Assembly: GCA_964017065.1 (NCBI GenBank)
Contig: OZ024784.1
Span: forward strand, 9,901,152 to 9,965,151
DNA: 64,000 nucleotides
Reading direction: 5' to 3'
Origin: Haliclona indistincta
Lineage: Eukaryota > Porifera > Demospongiae > Haplosclerida > Chalinidae
The notes below the pieces were generated by a model, which ran no database searches, was not told the DNA's origin, and saw only the letters and a list, made by a program, of their open reading frames with translations. Position numbers and translations under genes: made by a program. Positions 35,501-48,765 of the stretch are shown here, in pieces. The first letter of the stretch is position 1; every line of letters starts with the position of its first letter.

Positions 35501-38359
35501 GTACAATGATAACATTACCTCAATATATTATTGCTCTTGCCAGAATCTGATATTGCTTGCATTCTTTCAGCGAGCGAAGTGCAACTTTCTTCTATTAGTT
35601 GGACCATCTAAATTATGAATATAAATTATATACAGTGTAATGTGGTCTAAATTTGTGTCCTCGTAGATAATAATATCATGTGATAGATATATTTTTTACC
35701 ATTTTTAATTTTCCTGAGGAGAATGACGGAGAAACCAATCGTCGTGTCTGCTGCCAGCTCTCTCCTTTTTTAAACAGCAAGCCCGACCTACCACCACGTA
35801 TTCCATGACCAAACCCATATTCTTCATATGACTATAAATGAGAATAAAACAACATGTTATTAAACTGCTTATGAGGACGAAATGCCTGTTTGCTCGTTCA
35901 AAAGCAGGCAACTATCACTGCATGAGATGTACTTACTGCTAATCTGTCCATGAAGTTAGTAAATTCCTTTACCATAATTTGCTTGAGCATGTCAGGATCA
36001 GATACTATATACACTGGTACAGACCCTCTGTATACACTAAAGAGGTTGATAATGTTAAACCTACTACTCTAAACATATAAAATGCAGTTGTTGCATGATT
36101 GCTGAACCGAATGCAAAATTTAATTTATTATTCACAGATTAATGAGGCATCACAGGTTTAAACATTGAGCAGGAAGCTTGCTACTTGATTTGTGCTTTTC
36201 TGATTGCTTGTTTTCAATGCGGACAGGACTATTCCTTGGTGTCACATAATACCAAGCTTGAATGGACCAAACTGGCAGCTGCTTATAAAGACTAAAAACT
36301 TCAATTGCAACTAGGCAAGAGTTAAAATACAATAATAATTGTACTCCAGTGTAATTATTATTCATGCAAATGCCATTAATATTATTGTGGTCACTCCTAC
36401 ATGTCATTGCTGGTAAAGAGCATCTAAGGCTGTCTTTCTCATGTTTTTGTCAGAATCTGCGTTCTTGCCTCATGGCATTATACGACCATAACATCAAAAT
36501 TTGGTCTCTTATCAGCAGTTCATCAGTAAAGACTGTACATTGGTGCAAGTGTCAAGTTTACTCTTATTGAAAACTTTCCGCTGTATATTACATGTAAAAG
36601 TAATACCGTATAGCCGGTTTTTTCGCTGGCCAAATATTTCGTTAGCCAAATTTTCGCTGGGTCTAATTTTCGTCACAGAGCCACGTCATAAAACATTTTA
36701 AATAGGCAAAAAGAATTTTTCGAAATCTAATTTTCGACCCGCACCAGCCGTTCGAAAATTAAATCTACATGAAAATAACCGGCTATACGGTAATTAGTAT
36801 CATGTATAACAATTATTAATAATTTTTGAATCAAACTCACCCACACACTTTCCCATGGTTTTTGACCAACTTGTCAGTAAACATAACACCATTCTAAAAA
36901 AAGTTGACAGACACTAGTACAAGCAAGGACTTGTCATGAGATCAGAAATATAAATGTTCCCCTGGAACTATTGATTTTGGATCCTTTGAAATTGTAGAAC
37001 CCACAACGAATCCCAGGACTTTAAAAACAGACCTTTGGTTTATACAGTTATATCTGCTTAAGGCTGGATGAAACAAACAGCAGAATTCTGAAAAATTTGA
37101 TTTCTACGCGGGCAAACCAAGGCTGCTCTATGCTCCATCACACTGTCCAAGATAGTCGCCTCCAGTCCACACCCTTCAGTTAGTGAAGGGTGTGGACTGG
37201 AGGCGAGGCTATGTAAGTTATGTCTTGTGGGCGTAGCACACTCATCCCATCAGTAAAATTTTTCTCCCGAGCATGCCACACGCACACTAAATGGCATACA
37301 AGATTTTGGGCATACAAGGAAGAAATGTGTGTGTCCAATTTTGCATCAAGGTAAGTTATCCCTATGCGGCTCTCATGATTGCAGAGTAAGAATTAATTTT
37401 GTTCAAAAATATGGTAAGTGCTATTGGAGAATGGCAACACTGATTTCGGTAAAAATTTGCTCAAAAAGCAAAAATACTAGGACACTGTAGAATGTACCAG
37501 CAAATTTGTTTTAAGCTTAATCATTATTACTGCAATTCTGGTCTGGAGATCATGATTCAAACGACAAAAATTTTGTCTAGTGGCTAGCGGTTTTCACCCT
37601 GGACGCATAGGCATCAGAGGATTATGGTCAGTCAGTCAGTATGTGTGTGTGTCGTCAAAAGCACAGCTGTTTATTGCCTTATCATTTAAAAAGCTCTGCA
37701 AAATATCTTCATAATGCTTGGTTGTGCAGTTCCTATTCTTGAAAAGATACCCACAAAGTCGGCAGAGTCTTGTGTCGAGTGCTATGGCCATGCTTTCCTA
37801 ATAGTCTTACTGCCTATAAGAACAGTAAATGGTAACTGAGTGTAGCCTAGCCACAGTGAGGCTGAATGAGTGGCAATCATTATTATGATAACGTTCACAC
37901 TGAACACAAGTGTTTCAGGTCGTGCATACAAGATCTGCTGCTGCCGCTATAATGCTGAACTACAACTGCAAAAGTAATGGTGTTGCTTCTGCTGCTACCA
38001 GTAGTTCACGGTTCACATCATGTGATCATGAAAATTAACTCTACTTGCAGATGATCTAGTTGATCTTAAGATTTGTTCTGGGACTACTACGGTTCTTTAG
38101 ATCTCCGGAACGAATTCTTAACTAACGTTACAGACCTTTGCAAACTCTAAGTAGTGTCCGTAGAATGCTTTCGGTCGCGGTCCAGGTATCCCCATCTTGG
38201 TGAAGACTGTGTATGGCATGTACGCTATCCTGCAGTGAGAAGCAATAAGACTACTAGTAAAACAAGTTTACTCACTCACCTATACCACAAGTAAATGGTT
38301 ACTAGGACAGCGAACAAGACGAGAACAACTGGGATAGAGTACGAGCCATAAACGTCCAT
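32567..38359 (-). CDS. Cytochrome P450, clan 3 (CYP3/CYP5-like)
   Basis: About 13 small exons over 5.8 kb. The ATG at 38359 starts a membrane anchor (YSIPVVLVLFAVLVTIYLWY), then IPGPRPKAFYGHYLEFAK. The body shows WQQTRRLVSPSFSSGKLKM (helix C), the I-helix LGGYETTSNALSYT, the ExxR motif in ESLRIYPPG, PIYSLHHSSEYWEEPEQF, PERF, and the heme loop FGFGPRNCIGMRFAL with the cysteine ligand. The last exon (32567-32638) ends at TGA. The heme loop and the IPxYxLHH motif are those of clan 3 (CYP3A, thromboxane synthase). It is an ER-anchored haem monooxygenase; the substrate cannot be told. Introns contain nested MITEs, a hairpin and an ACCGTATAGC element. Confidence 0.92.
33716..34411. mobile_element. 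Foldback element, copy 2, split by another MITE
   Basis: Reverse-orientation copy of the element at 4971-5284. Its left part (33716-33994) begins with the self-complementary AGGGCAAT palindrome. At the sequence CCTACATTA it is interrupted by a 370-bp MITE and resumes at TTAATGCCCTCGAATAGAGC (34363-34411). P450 intron. Confidence 0.88.
33995..34364. mobile_element. MITE, about 370 bp, copy 2 (nested)
   Basis: Same element as 21406-21774, starting TTAGACCACAGCTAAGCG. Comparing with the uninterrupted foldback copy shows insertion at ACATTAATG with TTA (or TA) repeated at both ends, the target type of Tc1/mariner or Harbinger-like elements. Confidence 0.88.
36603..36792. mobile_element. ACCGTATAGC-family MITE, copy 4
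   Basis: Starts ATACCGTATAGCCGGTTTTT and ends ...AAATAACCGGCTATACGGTA, inverted. It lies in a P450 intron and its ends are closest to the copy at 17828-18315. Confidence 0.9.
37157..37205. repeat. Perfect 22-bp inverted repeat
   Basis: Arms 37157-37178 and 37184-37205 (CGCCTCCAGTCCACACCCTT... and inverse) with a 5-base loop GTTAG; partial pairing continues outward. P450 first large intron. Confidence 0.95.
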
Positions 38360-38796
38360 TTTTGTGGGAGTGGTCTCATAATTATGTGCATGAAACACTA
38401 AGAATACTAGAATCGTGACCAAGGATGACTGTGACTCTCAACGGGAATTCAAATTTTTAATGCTCACGAGAAACTGTCTGATCCATTTTGACATTAACTT
38501 TTGCAATAATATTAATTTTTAACTAAGATAACACATAATTTATGTTTACCCTGGTTTACCCCAAATTAAAAGTAGTAGAATAACAATCATAAACACACAT
38601 CAATAAATATTTTGTGGGAAAAACCTTAGTATAATACAAAAGATGGTTAATGGATGGTGAGTTTTGTTGACGTTCAGGAATGTTGTATTTTTATAAAAAT
38701 GCAAGGAGCACATAAATTAATAGCTAACTGCTAATAGTCAAAATGTGATAAATAGTACAATTGATGGTTTCTTTCAAGATGGGGTCTCACAAGAGA

Positions 38797-39273
38797 TGTA
38801 TAGATGACTTCGGTGTGAACTCTCACCTCATTAAACGCGAGGCAATCTTGGTAGGCGTGCCTAGGTCGAGCGTTTAAGTTACACCCCTTTGGGGTCAGTG
38901 CTGCCTTCTTTCGTGTGTTAACAGCAAGAAAACTATAAAATCAGAGGCCTGAGTTGCTTGAAGAGCGATTACTACTCCGAAACTACAAATCTGAGGCCTG
39001 ACGAGCGATTGGTACACCCAAAAGCCACGCCTGTACTACGGCGTGGCTTTTGGGCGTAGCCGCCGCTCTTCAGGCCTCAGATTTAAAGGTTGGGAGTAGT
39101 AATCGCTCTTCAAGCAGCCCAGACCTCTGATTTTATAGTTTTCTTGCTTTAACACACGAAAGAAGGCAGCACTGACCCCAAAGGGGTGTAACTTAAACGC
39201 TCGACCTAGGCACGCCTACCAAGATTGCCTCGCGTTTAATGAGGTGAGAGTTCACACCGAAGTCATCTATACA
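38797..39273. repeat. Long palindrome, about 477 bp
   Basis: The left arm from TGTATAGATGACTTCGGTGT and the right arm ending in its inverse at 39273 match with few changes over roughly 220 bp each (shared internal blocks include GCGAGGCAATCTTGGTAGGC and TTTCGTGTGTTA). The centre is AAAAGCCACGCC-TGTACTAC-GGCGTGGCTTTT. No coding frame runs through it. It begins about 440 bp from the P450 start and ends beside a reverse-transcriptase fragment. Confidence 0.92.
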
Positions 39274-39279
39274 GTTTCA

Positions 39280-39700
39280 ACGTAATTATAGCAAGGCTAC
39301 CCACATTAGAGTCTACTTGCATGAGAACTGCCGGTAATAAAGAATACCCATGATTTTTCTGGCTTTGTTGCAGATACATTGGATGTGGTAAGACCACGAT
39401 AGATCTGTCGATAAATGAAAACCGAGATACTTGTAATGATTTACTTGTTCCAACTTCCAACACTTGACCACCAAGATATGCAGGAGCAACAAGATGAGAC
39501 TTTTTTCTAGAGATAATCATATGCTTACATTTTGAGGAATTAAAGCTCATCAAGTTGGCAGTGGTCCAGTTGAGAATTTTGTCAATATCTGACTGAAGGG
39601 TAGCACAATCTGTAGCATTAACAATCGGCATCCATCTACAAGTGATAGCAGCTCGTAATGGCTCTTAGCTATTTTAAACCCAAGGTCACTGGTAAGGTGT
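39280..39700 (-). pseudogene. Non-LTR retrotransposon reverse-transcriptase fragment
   Basis: Minus-strand pieces DCATLQSDIDKILNWTTANL, FNSSKCKHMIISRK and, in another frame, YLGFHLSTDLSWSYHI then CNKARKIMGILYYR are the thumb/connection end of a jockey-like reverse transcriptase (pattern LQxDID...W...L..N..KCK, then YLG...L.W..HI). At least one frameshift separates the pieces and neither the YxDD active site nor an endonuclease is present, so it is a dead 3' remnant. Confidence 0.8.
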
Positions 39701-39922
39701 TTCATTATGGGTACTGTTATTTATGCTGCATTGCACAATCCGCACAGACTGCACTACTACATTTGGTACTACTGCACTGGCACAGTACTGTAGTACAGGC
39801 CTCGTGATCGCTACTGCAAAAGATCTCAATCTAAACGAGCCACGCCTCCACCGTTGCGTTACTATACCAACACCGATAGTGTTAGTAACGTTGCTATAAC
39901 AACGCATTGCTGGCTGCATGCA

Positions 39923-41952
<2,030 letters not shown>

Positions 41953-42316
41953 AGCAGTGCCTATAGTTGAAATAGTTTAGACTATGATTATTATAGTCTC
42001 AAACTGAAAGAAGTTAATTTGTTTTACAGTACAGTATACAGTGTTAATTTTTACTGTACAGGTAGAAAATAATTTTCACGCATGAAAATATTTTTGTCAT
42101 TGCCGTCAAAGTGTGAAAATTTTCATGAAATTTTCGTCCGCAACAATTTTGTAGGTGAATGCTATGTTGGGATTATTGACTGGAATGTATTTTCCTGTTC
42201 CGTGTACGGTAGAACACCTCTAGCAGACACCCTCACCTCTCTACATATATAGACACTTAAGTGCAAGAAGTGTGTAATAATTATAATGAAGTTACTTTTA
42301 TTTTTTACAACAGTTA
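41953..42316. other. Intergenic region
   Basis: Convergent 3' ends of TEKT2 and the XK-related gene. It contains a loose palindromic patch of TGAAAATTTTCATGAAA type (about 42070-42140), perhaps MITE remains. No gene. Confidence 0.4.
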
Positions 42317-44050
42317 CTATTTTCTACAATCATTGCACAGTAAATACTGTTGAAGTGATCTACGATTAGTAATCTTTTGTTTATACAGTCTGTTCAAGGT
42401 GCATGTCATGGTTGGGTGAGTGAGAAGAAAGTCTCTTTCTGGAGCCATTCGTTGTGTTGGTTGGAAGCAAGCATAGTACAGAAGTAGTAAAGAAAGGCCG
42501 AGTACAAATGCCAGTATGACTGCCACTACAGCAGCTTCTTGATACCACAGGTTCAGCCCGTAATCAATATGTACGTACCATAGCATAATCATCAGCAAAT
42601 TTTCTATGAAGAAAAGAGTATAATATGCTGTGTTGAAGAGAAAGCTACTTCCTTCTTCTAGTCTAAACAGGAAAAAGAGATTAAATGCTGCACCTATGAA
42701 CTCAACTCCATAATTGTCACATACGTTTTGTCCAGGAATATTGTAGTCAGAAAGCTTTCGTTTAAACAAGTGAGCTTCTTGTGAGTAAAGCCAGTAAACC
42801 ATGACAAAGTAGTGTATGCCCCCAACAATGAAAACATAGTTGCCATATTCAGATGCAAACAAAGATATTGCCAGACCTCTGGATATTATCATAGCAAGTT
42901 GGCAAAATATCAAAATAAAATACGCAACCCAAGAAAGACGAGGACGTCGTGTTTTTCCAGGCGGAGGGTCATAGTGGAAAATGTCTTTGCCAGCAGAAAT
43001 ATAGTCAGCAACAGCCAAAGCAAGTGATACCATCGAAACAATCACAGCCAATCCTGTTACAAATTTCCGGACAGGGTCTGGTATGTCTTCCAACACTACT
43101 ATATACAACTGTAGAAGAAGCTGAGGTGCTGACTCTAAGAATGATTCAATTAGCCGAAGGAATGAAACATCTCGGTAACGATCATAAGAGTATTCATCCT
43201 TTTTCCTTCGATACAAAAGTCGCACTACACGAAATATGAATCCCAGCTGTAGGACATGAAGAAATAGCACTAGAATATATTCATGTGAAAAAAACAAGTC
43301 AAGTGGATAAAATTCAGGAATAGAATCAACTGCTTCTTCTCCCTCATCACTAAAAAAACGAGCATCGATGCTTTCTACATCAGATTCTGTTTCATCTTCT
43401 AGTGTTGGAGTTAGCACATTTGCTTTCTTAGTAGAATAAGAAGGAGGCCACTGAGAAAATGAAGTGTCCCTAGCCAGTGTGCGATGTCGGGTCAGTGGAT
43501 CGCCAATATCATCCAGTTCAATAGACTCTGCTATCGGCTCGTTTGTACCAAGTTTCAAGGATGTTTCTCTAACAGAATCGGTTTTTGTTGTTTTCTTGCT
43601 ACTCTTAGTTGTTCTTTTGCGATTCAACAACCTTGTATCATCAGGAAGATTCATTTCTGTGCACATGTCAGCACCACACAATACATGACGATGCATCCGT
43701 TCGTTCATAAAGACTAGATAGCCCCACGTATACAAACCAAGCGAGATCATGTTGATGATGACAGTAGGGAGGGCGATGAAAACTACTGTGGCGATAAAAT
43801 ACGCAAATGCCGTCTCGTTTCCTTGTTTCCACGCGAGGTAGTGCTCAATAGCAGTGAACACGTCAATGGCGACATCAGCAATGTAGAAAAAGCAAGTTCC
43901 TAGGAGAAACAAGATTCTTATGGGCGGAAAAGAGTTCTGATCATCGTTCCAACACCAACTATATGCCTTTTTACATCCAGCACATCGTTCAGTAGAGGGT
44001 TCAGACTCTGGATTGTTGCTGGATTGGTCCACATCCATTGTGGCATCCAT
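42317..44050 (-). CDS. XK-related protein (XKR family)
   Basis: One uninterrupted exon of 577 codons; the start is the ATG at 44050 (a second in-frame ATG lies at 44038). Eight to ten hydrophobic segments alternate with loops, the first at residues about 44-64. The family core is SFLRLIESFLESAPQLLLQL, with RDVSF before it. A long charged loop (about residues 150-270) lies between the first and second membrane blocks, and the cytosolic tail is about 50 residues. Several XKR members (XKR8, XKR4, XKR9) become plasma-membrane phospholipid scramblases after caspase cleavage; no certain caspase site is seen in the tail here. Absence of introns contrasts with its neighbours. It is head-to-head with the KLF gene. 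Confidence 0.9.
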   Translation of the reverse strand: MDATMDVDQSSNNPESEPSTERCAGCKKAYSWCWNDDQNSFPPIRILFLLGTCFFYIADVAIDVFTAIEHYLAWKQGNETAFAYFIATVVFIALPTVIINMISLGLYTWGYLVFMNERMHRHVLCGADMCTEMNLPDDTRLLNRKRTTKSSKKTTKTDSVRETSLKLGTNEPIAESIELDDIGDPLTRHRTLARDTSFSQWPPSYSTKKANVLTPTLEDETESDVESIDARFFSDEGEEAVDSIPEFYPLDLFFSHEYILVLFLHVLQLGFIFRVVRLLYRRKKDEYSYDRYRDVSFLRLIESFLESAPQLLLQLYIVVLEDIPDPVRKFVTGLAVIVSMVSLALAVADYISAGKDIFHYDPPPGKTRRPRLSWVAYFILIFCQLAMIISRGLAISLFASEYGNYVFIVGGIHYFVMVYWLYSQEAHLFKRKLSDYNIPGQNVCDNYGVEFIGAAFNLFFLFRLEEGSSFLFNTAYYTLFFIENLLMIMLWYVHIDYGLNLWYQEAAVVAVILAFVLGLSLLLLYYACFQPTQRMAPERDFLLTHPTMTCTLNRLYKQKITNRRSLQQYLLCNDCRK

Positions 44051-44306
44051 TTGGCTTTACTCCAAAATAGGCGGGACCAGATTGTGCGAAAGCGCGCGCG
44101 GGCGTACACAGGGAGGGTGGTGGGTGTGCCCCGGTTAGATCAACAAAGTTGGCTCGTGCTGAGCACGTTGTAAACATTCTCCATGTGCAAATTGATATAC
44201 ACCGAGCATGTCCCGTGGGGGCAGCATGCCGCCAGCTCGTGGTAGAATCGTAGTATTAAAAGATAAGGTTTGTTTCTCAGCAAACAGTGCTTGTGTCTTG
44301 TAAGTG

Positions 44307-45314
44307 ATGGCAGGTATTGAGTTAGCGAAAGAAGTCGTAATACAAACCGCCACAGTATCCAGCAATGAAAATGTTTCACAAGTAAGATTGACCACTTAAT
44401 TATTTATCTGCTAACTTATTATGCATTATTAGGATAACGAATTGGACAAGCGCTGTGTAGCTGTGGAGACATTGCTAAGTCTACGCAATCAAAGGTCTCC
44501 CAATCACTGGTCCCCTCCCTCTCCTGCCTCGTCTACAGACTCTGGCTGTGGCAAGTCGCCGTATAGAGACGTGCAATTCGAGGGATCAACAGAGGTAATT
44601 ATTTTGTGTTTATTATAGTGCTTATCACTAGCATGTGTCTAGAACGTGCACCTAATAATAGAATTATAATAATACATGTCTGTTGTGATAGGATCAACCC
44701 CGACAGGAAGAAAAGGTATTGCAGTCAATAACTGTTAGTGGACAGCTCCTTCCTCCTGGTCAAGTCATCATGCTTTCTCAAGCAAATCGAGAAATCGTCT
44801 CAAAACTAATGGCGAAGATGGCTGTAATACCAGTAATAGCTGGTTCATCCCTGCTACCCAGTGTGACGTCTCAACAACCAGAATGTACTCTATCCACAGA
44901 GAGAGTCAAACCACATGCATGTCCCTACGAGAATTGTAACAAAATGTACTACAAGAGCTCTCACTTAAAGGCACACATCAGGACTCACACAGGTATGTTG
45001 AACTCCCAAGCACACGAGTGTGAAACACTTTAATAATAATTACTTCAGGAGAGAAGCCATACATCTGTGAATGGGCTGACTGCCAACGACAGTTTGCACG
45101 TTCGGATGAACTAGCTCGTCATAAACGCACTCATACTGGAGAGAAACGATATGAATGTCCTACTTGTTTACGCCGGTTCATGCGTAGTGATCATCTCTCA
45201 AAACACATCCGCAGACACATGACCAACAAGCGAACTCCTCTTTGGCAACAAGAAGTGGAGCAACTCAAGATGCTGCAATCTGCACAAACTCAGCAGCATT
45301 CTTCTTCTTCATGA
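44307..45314 (+). CDS. KLF: KLF10/11-like zinc-finger transcription factor
   Basis: Start ATG at 44307. Exons are about 44307-44381, 44433-44594, 44692-44991 and 45049-45314, about 267 residues. The amino part is short with serine/proline stretches. The carboxyl part has three C2H2 fingers in standard KLF spacing: [38 protein letters not shown] and [17 protein letters not shown], with TGEKP-type linkers. The tail [16 protein letters not shown] matches the tail of KLF10/11 (RRHMTTKKIPGWQAEV). These factors bind GC/CACCC boxes and repress or activate TGF-beta-responsive genes. An intron splits the first linker after HTG. No mSin3-binding helix could be made out with confidence. It shares a 256-bp divergent region with the XKR gene. 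Confidence 0.9.
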
Positions 45315-45487
45315 ATAGTATACATAGATCGCATTTTATTTTTGATGTTTTTAATTAATAATAACTTTCTGAAATAATATTGATGCACAGAACTATTACA
45401 GAGATTGTAAGACAGTTTTACAAATACATTATTAGACCAGCTACAGCATAATCAAACACCAAGTTAAGTATAATGACTTGTCTGATG

Positions 45488-48153
45488 TCAACAACAAGCC
45501 ACTAATTCTTGAGATGGTAGAATCAGTTGAGGAGGAAGAGGTGAGGATACTGCAGCGTGCTCCACAATACCAGCTGTGCAACACTCCTCGAACAACTCCC
45601 TATACAACATTGAATATACAATCACTGAACAGCAGTACAAGCACCAAGTAGACTAGTAGCATCTCTCACCACAATGAGATGTGCTACAATGGAACCTCGC
45701 TTATCTAGGACCATGGTATTGGCAAGTTAATGAATGCATTACTTTTTCTCTAATAGACTCATGGCAAGGCTTTGAGTCTATCGAAACACTGACCAAATAT
45801 TATTTGTTTACACAAACGTTTATATAAAATTCAAACAACATTTTGCACAATAAGTCGGGTTTTCCAAAACAAATACTTGGGAACCAGCTGTATCATGGGC
45901 ATTAATTAGAACAAAATACAAATTGATGCGCGAGAAACAAATTCAAGCACTGTGTTGGTGTGTTGCTTGTTCACAGTGCATTCCTTGTTTTGGGTCACTG
46001 TAATGACTATCAACACAGCCACGATTGAGATACCTAGGGATATACTGACCTATCCTCTTCCTTAATATAGTAGTGCACTCCAGGCTTGTTAAACCCATTG
46101 AAGTCTGAATGAGCAGAGAAAGTGTAAGCTCCCATTTCCTCTACATACAGCCAGTCTCCAACAAACTGCTCTGGTAGGTGAACATCACAGATCTTATCAG
46201 CACTGTCACAGGTTGGGCCCCACAGGCTTGATGGCAAGACAGGAGAGGAATAGTCCTAGCAAAATCAATAATAACTTATTTTGTAAGTGAATAATTAATA
46301 CAAACTTGTAATGGTTTTGGTGTAACAACAGCATGATCAAACATGATGCAGTTGAACGATCCATAGACACCATCATTCAGATAATACATGAAGCTTTCCA
46401 ATCTCTTATCTTCCTGGTGGTCAGCTTTATGATCCTGACATGTTCTCTTGCTTATGATCCCAACAGCAAGAGTGAATGGAGACGAACCAAAGAATCGTCC
46501 TGTGAAGGGAATGACAGTAGGGTAGTACACATACCTACTAGGCTCAACACACCTGGCTCAGCAATGATGTTTAGTGATGGATAGTTGACAGTAAACAGAC
46601 GATCAATAGTCATGTTAATGGTGGAAGTGATGGCAGGAAGAAGTGACTGCTGCTCATGCTGTGATCCTGGAAACCCTCCACCAATATCAAGCAATGAAAA
46701 ATTATAGCCAATAGAATCCTGGAATAGAGACAGAACCAATTCACTACAATTAAATGTGCAGCTTATTTTATGACACAAAGTTCTAAACAGGCAATATCTC
46801 AAGAAGGATCCATACTCAGGATACACCATGCATCAACTACACGGTGGTTCATAGAGTGCGTATTATAGTACACAAAGTGTTGTGCACATGCACGTACACT
46901 CATAGAGGGCAAGTGATATAATCACCACCACCATCACTACATGTATGTGTGTGTGGAGCTGCTCACGGCATATTGGAACACTTGGTAAGCCTTCTCCAGT
47001 GCTAGTCTGAATGCATCAGGGGTTTGACAACCAGACCCTACATGAAAACTGAAAAGCAAATAATGAACGTCATGAAAAGCATGAATAAACCAAGCCAAAT
47101 AAACTAATACTGGTTCATTGTGACATGTACACAATGTGTAGTAGTACACTCATAGAGGGCAAGTGTGTTATAATCATTACCAGACATACATATCCTGTTT
47201 ATCATAGCAGGCTGTGTGTCAGTGTTGTAATAAAGGGACTATATCATACCTTACACCAATCACGGCGAGCTGCATCTTCCTAGCAATGTTGAGCATATCA
47301 CACGCTTCTGCTACAGAACATCCAAACTTGACTCCCAGTTTAACAATAGCATTTGGATCATCAGCTCGAATACGAACCACTAGCCTGGACACAGCATTGC
47401 GTGGTGTGAATGTCTCTTAGCACACACACAACTCACTTTGCTCTTGGATAGTGAGCAGCGACTTTCTTGAGTTCCAGTTCATTATCAAATGTCATGACTG
47501 CCACACCTCTCTTAGCAGCATATCTAAGAAAAATAATAGTAGTGGTTAGTCTAAAACACTATGAAAACAGCTAGAGAGCAAGTGTGTTATAATCACCACC
47601 ACACTATTCTAGATACCATGTCTACTGCTGCTCCTTACTTGAGATGAGAAACCTGTTTGCAAGGATTAGCATAGATGATACGATCTGTACTGACACCCAA
47701 ATCCAAGATGGTCTTAATCTCGGTCTAACAACAGAAGTGAGTGAGCGGTAAGCAGTGAAATACACTCTACCTTGCTGGCACAATCAAATCCTGCTCCAAG
47801 CTGTGCGAGTATCTTTAGCAGAATTGGATCACCATTACATTTAACAGCTAAACAGCATAAAAATTAATGAGTACCGCACATGGGTAATGCAACTGCATGC
47901 AAACTACTCACCATAAAACGGGCTAATGGTTGGAAAGTTGGACATCCAAACTTGGTACAGTCTCACGATGCGTCCAACATCAGCCACATAGAAGGGGTCG
48001 TCATAATCCTGTAATGAGAGGAAAAGCCTGTTATCCACAACAAGAGATACTCACAGGAGAGATTCTTGACTTGACAGCATCTTTTGGACCCTGCCCACTA
48101 GCCAAGACTTCCATAGGAAGAGATACAGGCAAAATGAATCTTTTACCACTCAT
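45488..48153 (-). CDS. ODC1: Ornithine decarboxylase
   Basis: Start ATG at 48153 and about ten exons down to the TGA at 45488. Group IV PLP decarboxylase motifs are all present: PFYAVKCN with the PLP lysine, [30 protein letters not shown]-type histidine segment, [17 protein letters not shown], and the second active-site loop WGPTCDSAD with the catalytic cysteine; EEMGAYTFS follows. The enzyme converts ornithine to putrescine, the first step of polyamine synthesis. The carboxyl extension after [11 protein letters not shown] is about 40 residues, rich in V, P and C; it may act as the degron that mammalian ODC carries, but sequence similarity is not visible. Three introns contain a short dispersed repeat. 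Confidence 0.93.
46893..47610. repeat. Short dispersed repeats in ODC introns
   Basis: Three copies of a roughly 35-bp sequence: 46900-46940, 47150-47185 and 47568-47605, all containing GAG(G)GCAAGTG followed by TATAATCA and CC-rich bases. They are direct copies in three separate introns. Confidence 0.75.
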
Positions 48154-48219
48154 GCTAATATAACCAAGTGAAGACGTTGCTACGATGAAAATTTGTTCCT
48201 AGTTCTCCACCAGCTGTTG

Positions 48220-48536
48220 CTAGCTAATGTCACCCCACTCTGGCTCGGAATTTACGTCTAGCTTCTCACGGTAAAGGCACTGACCCTCAGGCCTCTGACA
48301 GTAGAACACACCCGTAGGCTCAAACTGGACAAACATACAAATCATCAATTTCTACACAAAATATTAAACTAAAACACTCACAAAAGGGACAGCGCCAAAA
48401 AATCCTGGCACCCTTGCACGCTGAATTTTGACCGTTCAGTCTAGAGAGAGCTATTGACAACACTGCGGATGTTCGTGGCTCCCTCTCACGAACTCCGACT
48501 AAAAAGTTCCTTAAAGATTCTTTCAAGAGTCTACCG
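48220..48536 (-). CDS. Short unrecognised reading frame, two exons
   Basis: Exon 48378-48536 and exon 48220-48324 join at a GT-AG intron in phase 1. The product has RLLKESLRNFLVGVRERE, then ALSRLNGQNSACKG and PTGVFYCQRPEGQCLYREKL, ending EPEWGDIS. No ATG lies in the first exon, so at least one upstream exon is missing, or translation begins elsewhere; the likely acceptor is at 48537-48538. The bases between it and EIF3I (48537-48765) contain no clear coding exon. Cysteines in CPFF...FYC...GQC could bind metal. I do not recognise it, and it could be a small mitochondrial or nuclear factor. Confidence 0.45.
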
Positions 48537-48765
48537 CTAAAGAATTAGCTACAGTTTATTGTTACTGGTCGGTTCCTGCTCCGGTCGTCCAGTTAAAGGT
48601 GATGAAAAAGGATAGAGAAGGAAGGAATCGAGACAGCCTTAGCTAGCTTTCACTATAATAGGAAATCAGCATCACGTGACCCAATCGCATCATGCACGCA
48701 TTATTATTGCATGCACATGTGCTCAGAATTAATTGCGCACGCGCTGATAAACCAGTGAGCCGAAG

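Noticed and set aside
42055..42140. MITE between TEKT2 and XKR
   Set aside because: Only a loose TGAAAATTTTCA palindrome is seen; no defined ends.
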